Assembly: GCA_014379395.1 (NCBI GenBank) | Contig: JACMLV010000251.1 | Span: 1-5,519 of the forward strand | Reading direction: 5' to 3' | DNA length: 5,519 nucleotides | Source: Burkholderiaceae bacterium | Lineage (GTDB): Bacteria > Pseudomonadota > Gammaproteobacteria > Burkholderiales > Burkholderiaceae_D | Shown here: positions 1 through 5,519 of the stretch, piece after piece | Numbering within the stretch: the first letter of the stretch is position 1 | Layout of the letters: every line of letters begins with the position of its first letter | Made by a program: the position numbers and the translations under genes | The notes under the pieces: model-generated | What the model saw: the letters and a program-made list of their open reading frames with translations, nothing else | Database searches by the model: none | What the model was told of the DNA's origin: nothing

Positions 1-347
1 ACGCCGGCGTTGCGCTCGATGTCGGCCACCAGGCCGGCGCCGTCGGTGTTGTCGCCCAGCATGGAGGCGCCGTCGAAGCACATCGTGTTGACCGCGCCGG
101 CCAGGCGCGCGCGCGGCGTCAGCGTCGTCGCCAGCAGCCAGGCGTCCATCTTGAACGGCACCGTGACGTTGGCGCCCTTGCCGCCCTCGGCCATGAAGCG
201 CTGCACCGCGCCGGGCAGTCCGCCAAGCGGCGCCAGCTTGGCTTCATAGGCGATGTCCTGCCCGGTCTGCAGCGCGAAGGCGGCGTGGATGTCGGGCGAC
301 TTGCTGTGGCCGATCGGATTGCCGAATACGCAGTAGCGGTCGCTCAT
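1..347 (-). CDS. aroE: Shikimate dehydrogenase (AroE), N-terminal part, cut by the left edge
   Basis: This enzyme reduces 3-dehydroshikimate to shikimate with NADPH in the cytoplasm, the fourth step of the route to chorismate and the aromatic amino acids. The first 115 residues are visible, starting at the ATG at 347-345. They carry the family hallmarks in order: the substrate-binding loop GNPIGHSKSP (residues 9-18), GGKGANVTVPFK (55-66) with the catalytic Lys66, AGAVNT (83-88), and GDNTDG (98-103) with the catalytic Asp102. These match the known E. coli AroE residues Lys65 and Asp102. The NADP-binding Rossmann domain lies beyond the window. The start overlaps the TGA stop of the upstream TonB-like gene by one base (TGATG), and a purine-rich CGGAAG stands 7 nt ahead, so translation is probably coupled to that gene. 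The quinate/shikimate paralogue YdiB is a less likely alternative. Confidence 0.96.
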   Translation of the reverse strand, partial: MSDRYCVFGNPIGHSKSPDIHAAFALQTGQDIAYEAKLAPLGGLPGAVQRFMAEGGKGANVTVPFKMDAWLLATTLTPRARLAGAVNTMCFDGASMLGDNTDGAGLVADIERNAG

Positions 348-1237
348 CAGTTACTTCCGGCCGAGGTCAGGTTGGCTTCCATTTTTTCTTCCCGGGTGAA
401 TTTGAAGCGGGTGATGATGACCCACAGGTCATCCTTTTCGTGGGACAGCATATTCGGCGGAAAGCGCCCGAACGGCGCGGCGCGGCGCACGATGGCCAGC
501 GCGGCGTTGTCGAGCGCGGCGTTGCCGGAACTCTTCTCGACCCGCACCCCGCCCTCCTTCTGGTAGATGGTGCCGTCCTGGAAGATCGGGATGTACACCA
601 CCAGTTCGCCATACAGCTTGCGCCCGTTTTGCTGCGGGAAATTGAGCGTGCCGATTTCCTCGATGCGCTTCTGCAGCGTCTTGTAATACATCGCGTAGCC
701 CACTTCGCGCGTGCTCGGCGAGATGAAGGTTTTCTTCGGACGCTTGTTCTGGTCGTCGATGGTCTGCGCGATCTCGGCCGCCTGGCGCGCGATGGCGCGG
801 CTGGTTTCCATCATGTCGGTGCCCTGCGGATTCGGGTCGGGCTGGCTTTTTTCGGTGATGCGGTCGGCGCTGAAGGCGGCGTTCCTGCTCAGCTGGGTCA
901 GCAATTGCTTTTGCTTTTGCTCCATCTCGGCGATCTTGCGCTGGGTCGCCTTGACGCTCTCGCCGGTTTCATTCTTGTGCAGGTCGGGCAAGGGCGACTT
1001 GGAGCGCCCGGCCTCGGCCTGGCCGCCGCCGTCCAGATTGGCCTGCGCCAGCGCCTCGGCCTTGGCCGGCGCCTTGGCGTGCTTGGCGTTGACCAGGATC
1101 ACCTCCAGGCCGGGGTCGGTCGGCTCGATCCTGAACGCCTTGGGCGCGACGAAATGCACGCCGAGCATGACGCCATGCGCCAGCAGCGAGATCCCAATTG
1201 CAATGAACAGGAAACGGTTTTCTTGGAAGGACTTCAC
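347..1237 (-). CDS. TonB-family energy transducer protein
   Basis: The 296-residue protein has the TonB plan. There is a short cytoplasmic N-terminus, one membrane segment at about residues 9-31, a long periplasmic linker, and a C-terminal TonB domain at about 180-280 (GELVVYIPIFQDGTI, VEKSSGNAALDNAALAIVRRAAPF). In the membrane segment Ser17 and His21 keep the S-x3-H spacing of E. coli TonB Ser16/His20, the residues that contact ExbB/ExbD and respond to the proton gradient. The family passes that energy to outer-membrane transporters. The linker is not the usual Pro-Lys/Pro-Glu rod: it is rich in Ala, Gln, Lys and Glu, with a likely coiled coil at about 95-117. The start is GTG at 1237-1235. 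No in-frame ATG or other good start lies upstream, the next Met (24) would cut the membrane segment, and no clear Shine-Dalgarno is seen. No exbB or exbD is in the window. A TolA-like role is possible, but the C-terminal domain reads as TonB. The stop overlaps the aroE start. Confidence 0.88.
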   Translation of the reverse strand: MKSFQENRFLFIAIGISLLAHGVMLGVHFVAPKAFRIEPTDPGLEVILVNAKHAKAPAKAEALAQANLDGGGQAEAGRSKSPLPDLHKNETGESVKATQRKIAEMEQKQKQLLTQLSRNAAFSADRITEKSQPDPNPQGTDMMETSRAIARQAAEIAQTIDDQNKRPKKTFISPSTREVGYAMYYKTLQKRIEEIGTLNFPQQNGRKLYGELVVYIPIFQDGTIYQKEGGVRVEKSSGNAALDNAALAIVRRAAPFGRFPPNMLSHEKDDLWVIITRFKFTREEKMEANLTSAGSN

Positions 1238-1261
1238 GCGCGGGCTGGCAACGGTTATCGA

Positions 1262-1288
1262 GGCAAAAGAATGCGGGGCAAAAGAATG
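1262..1288. repeat. Two direct copies of a 12-nt repeat in the TonB-like gene leader
   Basis: GGCAAAAGAATG occurs perfectly at 1262-1273 and again at 1277-1288, a period of 15 nt. Read on the transcribed strand this is CATTCTTTTGCC twice, 25 to 51 nt ahead of the GTG start of the TonB-like gene. It could be a binding site for a regulator, a local duplication, or chance. The sequence shows only the repeat itself. Confidence 0.7.
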
Positions 1289-1293
1289 GCTGA

Positions 1294-1322
1294 ATTCTAC
1301 GTCAAAGGGCGGTCCGCAATCG
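1294..1322 (-). promoter_or_regulatory. Possible sigma70-type promoter for the TonB-like gene and aroE
   Basis: The minus strand has TAGAAT (1299-1294), five of six matches to the -10 consensus, about 57 nt ahead of the GTG start. The hexamer at the matching -35 position (CGATTG, 1322-1317) is poor. A good -35-like TTGACG (1305-1300) lies directly against the TAGAAT and has no convincing -10 at 16-18 nt. A second weak pair is TTGCCC (1281-1276) with GATAAC (1259-1254), spacer 16 nt. A promoter in this gap is plausible because it is the only real break between coding regions, but which hexamers are used cannot be settled from the sequence. Confidence 0.35.
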
Positions 1323-1340
1323 ATGTTTTTGCGGGCCGCC
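1308..1340 (-). terminator. Hairpin just after the ribonuclease gene, possible weak terminator
   Basis: On the plus strand GGCGGTCCGCAA (1308-1319) pairs with TTGCGGGCCGCC (1329-1340). All 12 positions pair if a G-U at 1313/1335 is allowed, around a 9-nt loop. In the transcript of the minus-strand genes that position becomes an A-C mismatch, leaving 11 pairs that are mostly G-C. The stem begins 10 nt after the TAA/TGA region of the ribonuclease gene, the usual place for an intrinsic terminator. The tail after the stem is only CTTTGAC, a poor U-tract. It may therefore terminate partially, protect the 3' end of the upstream mRNA, or allow read-through into the TonB-like gene and aroE. Confidence 0.45.
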
Positions 1341-1349
1341 TTGGACTGG

Positions 1350-3422
1350 TTATTCGACCGCTGGTTCGGTGCTGACCGTCTCGCTGGCCAGCTCGGCCAC
1401 CTCGACGGCGGCGTCCTCGGGGGTGTTGACTTGCTCCGGCGTGGCCTCGGGGTCGAGCGGCAGGCCGCCGGCCTCGGCCTCGTCCTCGTAGTCGAGCTCG
1501 GCGTCCGGCGCCACCTCCAGCGTGCTTGGAATCTCCAGCAGGCGCGCCTCGATCGACAGGTCGACCTCGTCCCAGCGCAGGATGTCGAGCTTGACCTGGG
1601 CGCCGCGCGCCACCTGCGGCATGCCCGGCAGGCGGATCACCAGCGGAATGTCGACCAGGCGCAGCACCTCGTCCTTGAGCACGACGGCCTCGACCTGGCG
1701 CGCGTTCTCCTGGCCCAGCCAGCGCAGGCACCAGTAGCGTTCCATGTTCGACTGGAAATCGTTGTAGGCGGCGTAGGCGGCGTCGAAAGCGGAGACGATG
1801 GCGAACAGGTTGGCGTCGCGCGGCTTGAACGGCGCCACCAGGGGCGCGGTCACGCCGTGCTCGGCGCAGGCCAGGATCTGCCACTGGTTGACCAGGTCGG
1901 TGTAGCGGCGCAAGGGCGAGGTGCTCCACGCGTACTGGTCGACGCCCAGGCCCTGGTGCGGCGCGGCGTGGGTGACCATGCGCACCTGCATCTTGGCGGC
2001 CCAGCCGCCCGTGCCGCCGCCCTGGCTGCGGTAGATACCGGGCACGCCGTGCTCGTGCATCATCTTGCCCCAGCTGCTATTGGCGAAGATCATCAGCTCG
2101 GCGACGATCTTGTCGAGCGGCGCGCCGCGCTTTCTGCGCGCCACGGTGACGACGTCGTTTTCGACGTAGAAATTGAAGTCGACCCGGTTGTTCTGCTCCG
2201 GCTTCAAGCCGAAGCCCTCGCGCTTTTTCATGCGCCCCGCCTCGAGCTGCTGCGCCCATTGCCACAGCAGCGCCAGCTCGGCCTTGTGCGGATACTCGCC
2301 GGCGCCGCTGGCCAGGGTTTCCTCGTTGACCAGCTCGTCCAGATCGTTGTGGCGCAAGTTGGCCGCGATCGGCACCAGCTCGGCGCGCGTTTCCGTCTTC
2401 ACCACGCTCCAGTCGGCCGGATCGAGCGTCGCGTACAAGGACAGCGCCGGGCAGTTGCGGCCCTCGGCCAGCGTGAAGGCGGCCACGATGTCATCGGGCA
2501 GCATGGTGATCTTGTCGCCCGGCATGTAGACGGTCGACATGCGCGCGCGCGCCAGCTTGTCGATCGCGTCGTCGGGCCGGATCGCCAGGCCCGGCGCGGC
2601 GATGTGGATGCCGACCCGCAGCATGCCGTCGGCCTGGGTGACGACCGAGAAGGCGTCGTCGATCTCGGTGGTGGTGACGTCGTCGATCGAGAACGCGGCC
2701 ACCTCGGCCAGCGGCAGATTGGCCGGCGCGGCCGGCGCGGCCATCGGCGCGAAGCCGGCGCCCTTCGGGAAATTCTCGAACAGGAATTTGGACAGGTGCA
2801 AATCCTTCGGCGTGGCGATGCCGCCGGTGGCGAGCATCAGGCGCGCCGGATTGCTGTGCAACTCGTTGCAGGCGGCGTCGAGCGCCTTGTATTCGAGCGT
2901 GTTCTTGTCCGGCTTGAACAGCAGTTGCAGCACCATGCCCTGCATCGAGGCCGGCAACTGGTTCGCCTTCAACTGCTCGACATACTCGGCCTGCACCAGC
3001 GCCTGCTGCTTCTTCTTTTCGATGCCGGCCAGCGCGGCCTTGAGCGAAGCCTCCGGCGCCGCCTTGTAGCGGCCGCGGCCTTTCTTATAAAAATACACCG
3101 GGGCCGTGTGCAGCGCCAGGATCAGGCCGGCCGCCTCGAACGGCAGCGCCGCGTGGCCGAAGTATTCCGCGCCCAGCTCGGCGAAACCGAACTCCTCCTG
3201 GCCCGCCACTTCCCACAGGAAATCGAGGTCGATCTCGGCCGCGACCGCCTTGGCCTGCTCTTGCAGCTGGGCCGGCAACGGCTTGTCGTATTGCAGCAGC
3301 ACGTCCTTGACCTTGACCTTGGTGCGCTTGCCGCTCACCATTTCGACCTGATATGCCTCGCCCGCCTGCGCCAGCACGGTGCCGACCTTGAAATCGCCGG
3401 ATTCTTCGAAAAATAAATTCAT
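1350..3422 (-). CDS. RNB-domain exoribonuclease (RNase II family)
   Basis: RNB enzymes are cytoplasmic, processive 3'-to-5' exoribonucleases that degrade single-stranded RNA to nucleoside monophosphates with Mg2+. The 690-residue protein has a small beta-rich N-terminal domain (about 1-50), a middle region with helices to about 235, and the RNB core at about 240-570. The active-site segment is FSIDDVTTTEIDDAFS (244-259). Asp247, Asp255 and Asp256 correspond to E. coli RNase II Asp201, Asp209 and Asp210, while the position of Asp207 is Glu253. VGIHIAAP (270-277) follows, then VYMPGDKITMLP (298-309), and the second signature STSPLRRYTDL (500-510) supplies the conserved arginines. A short S1-like segment (about 575-630) precedes an acidic tail, residues 631-690, with no Lys or Arg. 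It starts at an ATG 10 nt after the ubiC stop, behind a weak AGAACAGAG, so it is probably co-transcribed with ubiC. It is longer than E. coli RNase II (644) and shorter than RNase R (about 813); the exact subfamily is uncertain. Confidence 0.93.
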   Translation of the reverse strand: MNLFFEESGDFKVGTVLAQAGEAYQVEMVSGKRTKVKVKDVLLQYDKPLPAQLQEQAKAVAAEIDLDFLWEVAGQEEFGFAELGAEYFGHAALPFEAAGLILALHTAPVYFYKKGRGRYKAAPEASLKAALAGIEKKKQQALVQAEYVEQLKANQLPASMQGMVLQLLFKPDKNTLEYKALDAACNELHSNPARLMLATGGIATPKDLHLSKFLFENFPKGAGFAPMAAPAAPANLPLAEVAAFSIDDVTTTEIDDAFSVVTQADGMLRVGIHIAAPGLAIRPDDAIDKLARARMSTVYMPGDKITMLPDDIVAAFTLAEGRNCPALSLYATLDPADWSVVKTETRAELVPIAANLRHNDLDELVNEETLASGAGEYPHKAELALLWQWAQQLEAGRMKKREGFGLKPEQNNRVDFNFYVENDVVTVARRKRGAPLDKIVAELMIFANSSWGKMMHEHGVPGIYRSQGGGTGGWAAKMQVRMVTHAAPHQGLGVDQYAWSTSPLRRYTDLVNQWQILACAEHGVTAPLVAPFKPRDANLFAIVSAFDAAYAAYNDFQSNMERYWCLRWLGQENARQVEAVVLKDEVLRLVDIPLVIRLPGMPQVARGAQVKLDILRWDEVDLSIEARLLEIPSTLEVAPDAELDYEDEAEAGGLPLDPEATPEQVNTPEDAAVEVAELASETVSTEPAVE

Positions 3423-3432
3423 CGCTCTGTTC

Positions 3433-4029
3433 TTATAAGTGTGAGTGGTTCGAGCGCGCTGCGAACGGCAAGGGATCGGCCAGGTTCAGCAGCGCGGGCA
3501 AAAAAATTTCGGTGACCAAGAGCAGGCCGCGGCGGCGCCGGTACAGGCAGCGGCGCGCGTACAGCGACGTTGCGGCATCCACGCCGAGCGCCGCGCGCGC
3601 GCGCCGCATCAAGGGATGGCCGGCGCGCAGGCGCGCAAATTCGAGCGTGCCGCGCTGCACCTTGCGGTCGCCGAACAGCGTGCTGCCGAGCGAGCGCTCG
3701 CCCAGCGCGCTGAACAGCGGCCAGTCGGACGCGGTCGCCGCCAGCGGCACCACGGTGTGGGCAAACACCACCGGCCGCTCGTCGCAGCGCAGCAACACTT
3801 CGCGCTCCCAGACCCGGCCGGCGCGTCCCAAACCGATGGCGTCCGCCTCGTCGGACAGGCAACGCGCGCTGCGCTGGTGCAGGCGCTGCACCCGGAACGC
3901 GGCGCTGCGCGATTTCAGCTTGGCTGTCAGCGAGGCGGCGCCGGTCAGCCAGTGGCGCAGCGCCGGCGGCGGATTGACGCCGTTCACGTGCCGCTGCCAT
4001 CGGGCTTGCCTGAGCGATCCGCCCCTCAT
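3433..4029 (-). CDS. ubiC: Chorismate lyase (chorismate-pyruvate lyase)
   Basis: UbiC splits chorismate into 4-hydroxybenzoate and pyruvate in the cytoplasm, the first committed step of ubiquinone synthesis. The 198-residue product aligns by eye with E. coli UbiC along its length: PPALRHWL (21-28), VWEREVLL (73-80) with the active-site Arg76, HTVVPL (91-96), LGSTLF (114-119), and LLLVTEIFLPAL (169-180), where Glu174 is the counterpart of the catalytic Glu155. It is about 30 residues longer than the E. coli protein (165), partly through an extra C-terminal tail from about 181. The ATG at 4029-4027 is chosen because it makes an ATGA overlap with the stop of the upstream hydrolase gene and leaves an N-terminus of normal length. 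A GTG at 3987 is the weaker alternative. The ribonuclease gene follows after 10 nt. The true gene sits within a longer open frame that runs further upstream through the hydrolase gene. Confidence 0.93.
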   Translation of the reverse strand: MRGGSLRQARWQRHVNGVNPPPALRHWLTGAASLTAKLKSRSAAFRVQRLHQRSARCLSDEADAIGLGRAGRVWEREVLLRCDERPVVFAHTVVPLAATASDWPLFSALGERSLGSTLFGDRKVQRGTLEFARLRAGHPLMRRARAALGVDAATSLYARRCLYRRRRGLLLVTEIFLPALLNLADPLPFAARSNHSHL

Positions 4030-4607
4030 CGGGCGGCGCCCCCGACGCCGCAAAACTGCAGCACCGGATCGATATATTGCGCAAAATCGGAGATCGCGTG
4101 GTCGCCGCCGTCGATCAGGTGCGTGTGCGCGCCCGGATAGTGCGCCAGCATGCGGCGGTAGTCGAGCACCTCGTCGCCGCTGGCCGCCAGCAGGAAGTAA
4201 CGCTGCGGCTGCGTGATCGACTCGACCGCCAGCTCTTGCAACTCGGCGATATATTCGCGCTTGAATTCGAACGGCGCGCCGGTGTGGTAATCGGTGCTCA
4301 CGCCCACTTGCCGCTCCAGCGTCGGCATCGGCCAGACCGCCGGATTGAGCAACACCGCGCGGCAGCCCAGGCGCTCGGCCAGCGCCGTCGCATAAAAGCC
4401 GCCCAGCGAGGAGCCGACCACGCACAGTTGATCGGCCGGCTGCGCCTCGGCCAGCGACAAAGCCAGCGCGAAGGCCGCGCGCGGCGAGGCCGGCAGCTGC
4501 GGGCAGAGATACTCGGCCGAGCGCCCGAGCGCCGCCATCCGCTCGCCCATCATGCGCGCCTTGGTCGACAGCGGCGACGAACGGAAGCCGTGCAAATACA
4601 GGATCAT
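4026..4607 (-). CDS. yqiA: YqiA-family alpha/beta-hydrolase (putative esterase)
   Basis: The 193-residue protein resembles E. coli YqiA (UPF0227), a small cytoplasmic esterase whose physiological substrate is, to my knowledge, not settled. Visible parts are LYLHGFRSSP (3-12), which forms the oxyanion-hole loop; PQLP (36-39); the nucleophile elbow VVGSSLGGFYA (63-73) with Ser67 in G-x-S-x-G; LLNPAV (86-91); SGDEVLDYR (143-151) with the probable acid Asp145; and GGDHAISDF (167-175) with the catalytic His170. The triad is complete, and the length is normal for the family. The ATG at 4607-4605 overlaps the mpl stop as ATGA, and its own stop overlaps the ubiC start in the same way. It is therefore the middle gene of a tightly coupled mpl-yqiA-ubiC unit. 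No ribosome binding site of its own is evident, consistent with coupling to mpl. Confidence 0.92.
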   Translation of the reverse strand: MILYLHGFRSSPLSTKARMMGERMAALGRSAEYLCPQLPASPRAAFALALSLAEAQPADQLCVVGSSLGGFYATALAERLGCRAVLLNPAVWPMPTLERQVGVSTDYHTGAPFEFKREYIAELQELAVESITQPQRYFLLAASGDEVLDYRRMLAHYPGAHTHLIDGGDHAISDFAQYIDPVLQFCGVGGAAR

Positions 4608-5519
4608 TGCGCCAGCGCCGCGAGGATTCTCTGATGCACGCCGCCGAAGCCGCCATTGCTCATCACCAAGATCTGGTCGCCCGGCTTGGCCGCCGCCGCG
4701 ATCGCCGCCACCAGCGCGTCGAGATCCTCGAAGCTGGCCGCGCGCGCGCCGAGCGGGGCCAGCGCGTCGCCCAGGCTCCAGCCGAGCGCGGCCACGCTGC
4801 CGAAGCCGAACACCAGATCGGCCTCTTTCAAGCTGCCGGGCAAGGCGTCCTTCATCGCGCCCAGCTTCATCGTGTTCGAGCGCGGCTCGAGCACCGCCAG
4901 GATGCGCGCCGCGCCGACCTTCTGGCGCAAGCCCTTGACGGTGGTGTCGATCGCGGTCGGATGGTGGGCGAAGTCGTCAAAAACGGTGATGTCGCGCACC
5001 ACGCCGCGCACTTCCATGCGCCGCTTGACGTTCTCGAAGCCGGCCAGCGAAGCACAAGCCTGGGCCGGCGGCACGCCGACGTGGCGCGCCGCGGCGATCG
5101 CGGCCAGCGCGTTGGAGCGGTTGTGGCGGCCGGTCAACTGCCATTGCACGGTGCCGGCGACGACGCCGTTGAAGAGCACGTCGAAACTGCCGTCTTCATG
5201 CTCTTTCATCGTCCAATTTGCGCCGGCGTCCTGGCCGAAGCCCTCCTGCCCGCTCCAGCAACCGCGCGCCACGACGCGCTTGAGCGAGTCCTGGTCGTCG
5301 TTGACGATAATCCGGCCGATGCCGGGCACGGTGCGCACCAAATGGTGGAATTGGGTCTCGATGGCGCCCAGATCGGGGAAAATGTCGGCGTGATCGTATT
5401 CGAGGTTGTTCAACACCGCGGTCTTGGCGTGGTAATGCACGAACTTGCTGCGCTTGTCGAAGAACGCCGTGTCGTATTCGTCCGCCTCGATCACGAAGAA
5501 CGGCGAATCGCTTTCTTTG
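4604..5519 (-). CDS. mpl: Murein tripeptide ligase (Mpl), C-terminal part, cut by the right edge
   Basis: Mpl joins UDP-N-acetylmuramate to the recycled tripeptide L-Ala-gamma-D-Glu-meso-DAP using ATP, returning peptidoglycan fragments to wall synthesis in the cytoplasm. The last 304 residues are visible. They run from the edge without a start codon, and the first in-frame start-like codon, GTG at 5494, falls inside the conserved FFVIEADEYD block, so it is not the real start. Further motifs match E. coli Mpl closely: FFDKRSKFVHY, NNLEYDHADIF, GRHNRSNALAAIAAARHVGV, FDDFAHHPTAI, VLEPRSNTMKLG and VMSNGGFGGVHQ. Compared with the 457-residue E. coli enzyme, about 155 N-terminal residues, including the ATP-binding P-loop, lie outside the window. 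The DDFAHHP and VLEPRSNTMK blocks separate Mpl from MurC, its closest relative. The TGA stop overlaps the start of the yqiA-type gene (ATGA). Confidence 0.96.
   Translation of the reverse strand, partial: KESDSPFFVIEADEYDTAFFDKRSKFVHYHAKTAVLNNLEYDHADIFPDLGAIETQFHHLVRTVPGIGRIIVNDDQDSLKRVVARGCWSGQEGFGQDAGANWTMKEHEDGSFDVLFNGVVAGTVQWQLTGRHNRSNALAAIAAARHVGVPPAQACASLAGFENVKRRMEVRGVVRDITVFDDFAHHPTAIDTTVKGLRQKVGAARILAVLEPRSNTMKLGAMKDALPGSLKEADLVFGFGSVAALGWSLGDALAPLGARAASFEDLDALVAAIAAAAKPGDQILVMSNGGFGGVHQRILAALAQ

Noticed and set aside
1238..1320. A Fur box ahead of the TonB-like gene, expected if it were iron-regulated
   Set aside because: Nothing close to the GATAATGATAATCATTATC pattern is present. 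The lone GATAAC at 1259-1254 is not enough.
440..1375. A 311-codon plus-strand open frame across the TonB-like gene
   Set aside because: It is Leu/Arg/Gly-rich with no family resemblance and lies opposite a well-supported gene, so it is a shadow frame.
711..3416. A 901-codon open frame on the plus strand, antisense to the ribonuclease gene
   Set aside because: Its product is low-complexity, rich in Arg, Gly, Leu, Ala, Val and His, with no recognisable domain. It mirrors the codon pattern of the real RNB gene in GC-rich DNA, so it is a shadow frame.
3423..3445. TATAAG near the ubiC stop as a -10 box for a separate ribonuclease promoter
   Set aside because: No -35-like hexamer stands at a suitable distance, and a start there would leave almost no leader. 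Co-transcription with ubiC is simpler.
3592..3603. A (CG)6 alternating run within ubiC, possibly Z-DNA-prone or slippage-prone
   Set aside because: It encodes ordinary Arg-Ala-Arg residues in frame, and similar short GCGC runs occur elsewhere in this GC-rich window (for example near 2541), so it is expected by composition.
3433..4656. A single 407-residue minus-strand frame that could suggest a fusion of an unknown protein with UbiC
   Set aside because: Only the last 198 residues look like a protein family. The upstream part is an out-of-frame reading of the yqiA-type gene, and the ATGA overlap marks the proper ubiC start.
4604..5494. Taking the GTG at 5494 as the start of mpl
   Set aside because: The frame stays open to the window edge, and the conserved SPFFVIEADEYD block spans this GTG, so the gene continues beyond the window.

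Overview
The window is a GC-rich stretch of bacterial chromosome in which every supported gene lies on the minus strand. Protein content and gene order suggest a betaproteobacterium of the order Burkholderiales, most likely the Oxalobacteraceae (Massilia, Duganella or Janthinobacterium type). This rests on recalled family resemblance: the RNB-domain ribonuclease, the TonB-like protein directly ahead of aroE, and the mpl-yqiA-ubiC order. No database search was run.

In the direction of transcription (right to left) the layout is: the C-terminal two thirds of mpl (murein tripeptide ligase, cut by the right edge); a YqiA-type alpha/beta-hydrolase; ubiC (chorismate lyase); and an RNB-domain exoribonuclease. 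mpl/yqiA and yqiA/ubiC each share a 4-nt ATGA stop-start overlap, and ubiC is followed by the ribonuclease after only 10 nt, so these four look like one translationally coupled operon. A 112-nt gap follows. It is the only non-coding stretch of any size, and holds a hairpin immediately after the ribonuclease stop, a possible promoter and a short direct repeat. Beyond it lie a TonB-family energy transducer with a GTG start and aroE (shikimate dehydrogenase, cut by the left edge). These two overlap by one nucleotide (TGATG) and form a second transcription unit or a continuation of the first.

The genes are mainly housekeeping: peptidoglycan recycling (mpl), the chorismate pathway both upstream (aroE) and at the ubiquinone branch point (ubiC), RNA turnover (RNB ribonuclease) and energised outer-membrane function (TonB family). 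No mobile element, CRISPR array, RNA gene or clearly new system is visible. The points worth a second look are the small intergenic control region, unusual residues and an acidic tail in the ribonuclease, the atypical TonB linker and start, and the pairing of a chorismate-producing and a chorismate-consuming gene in one cluster.
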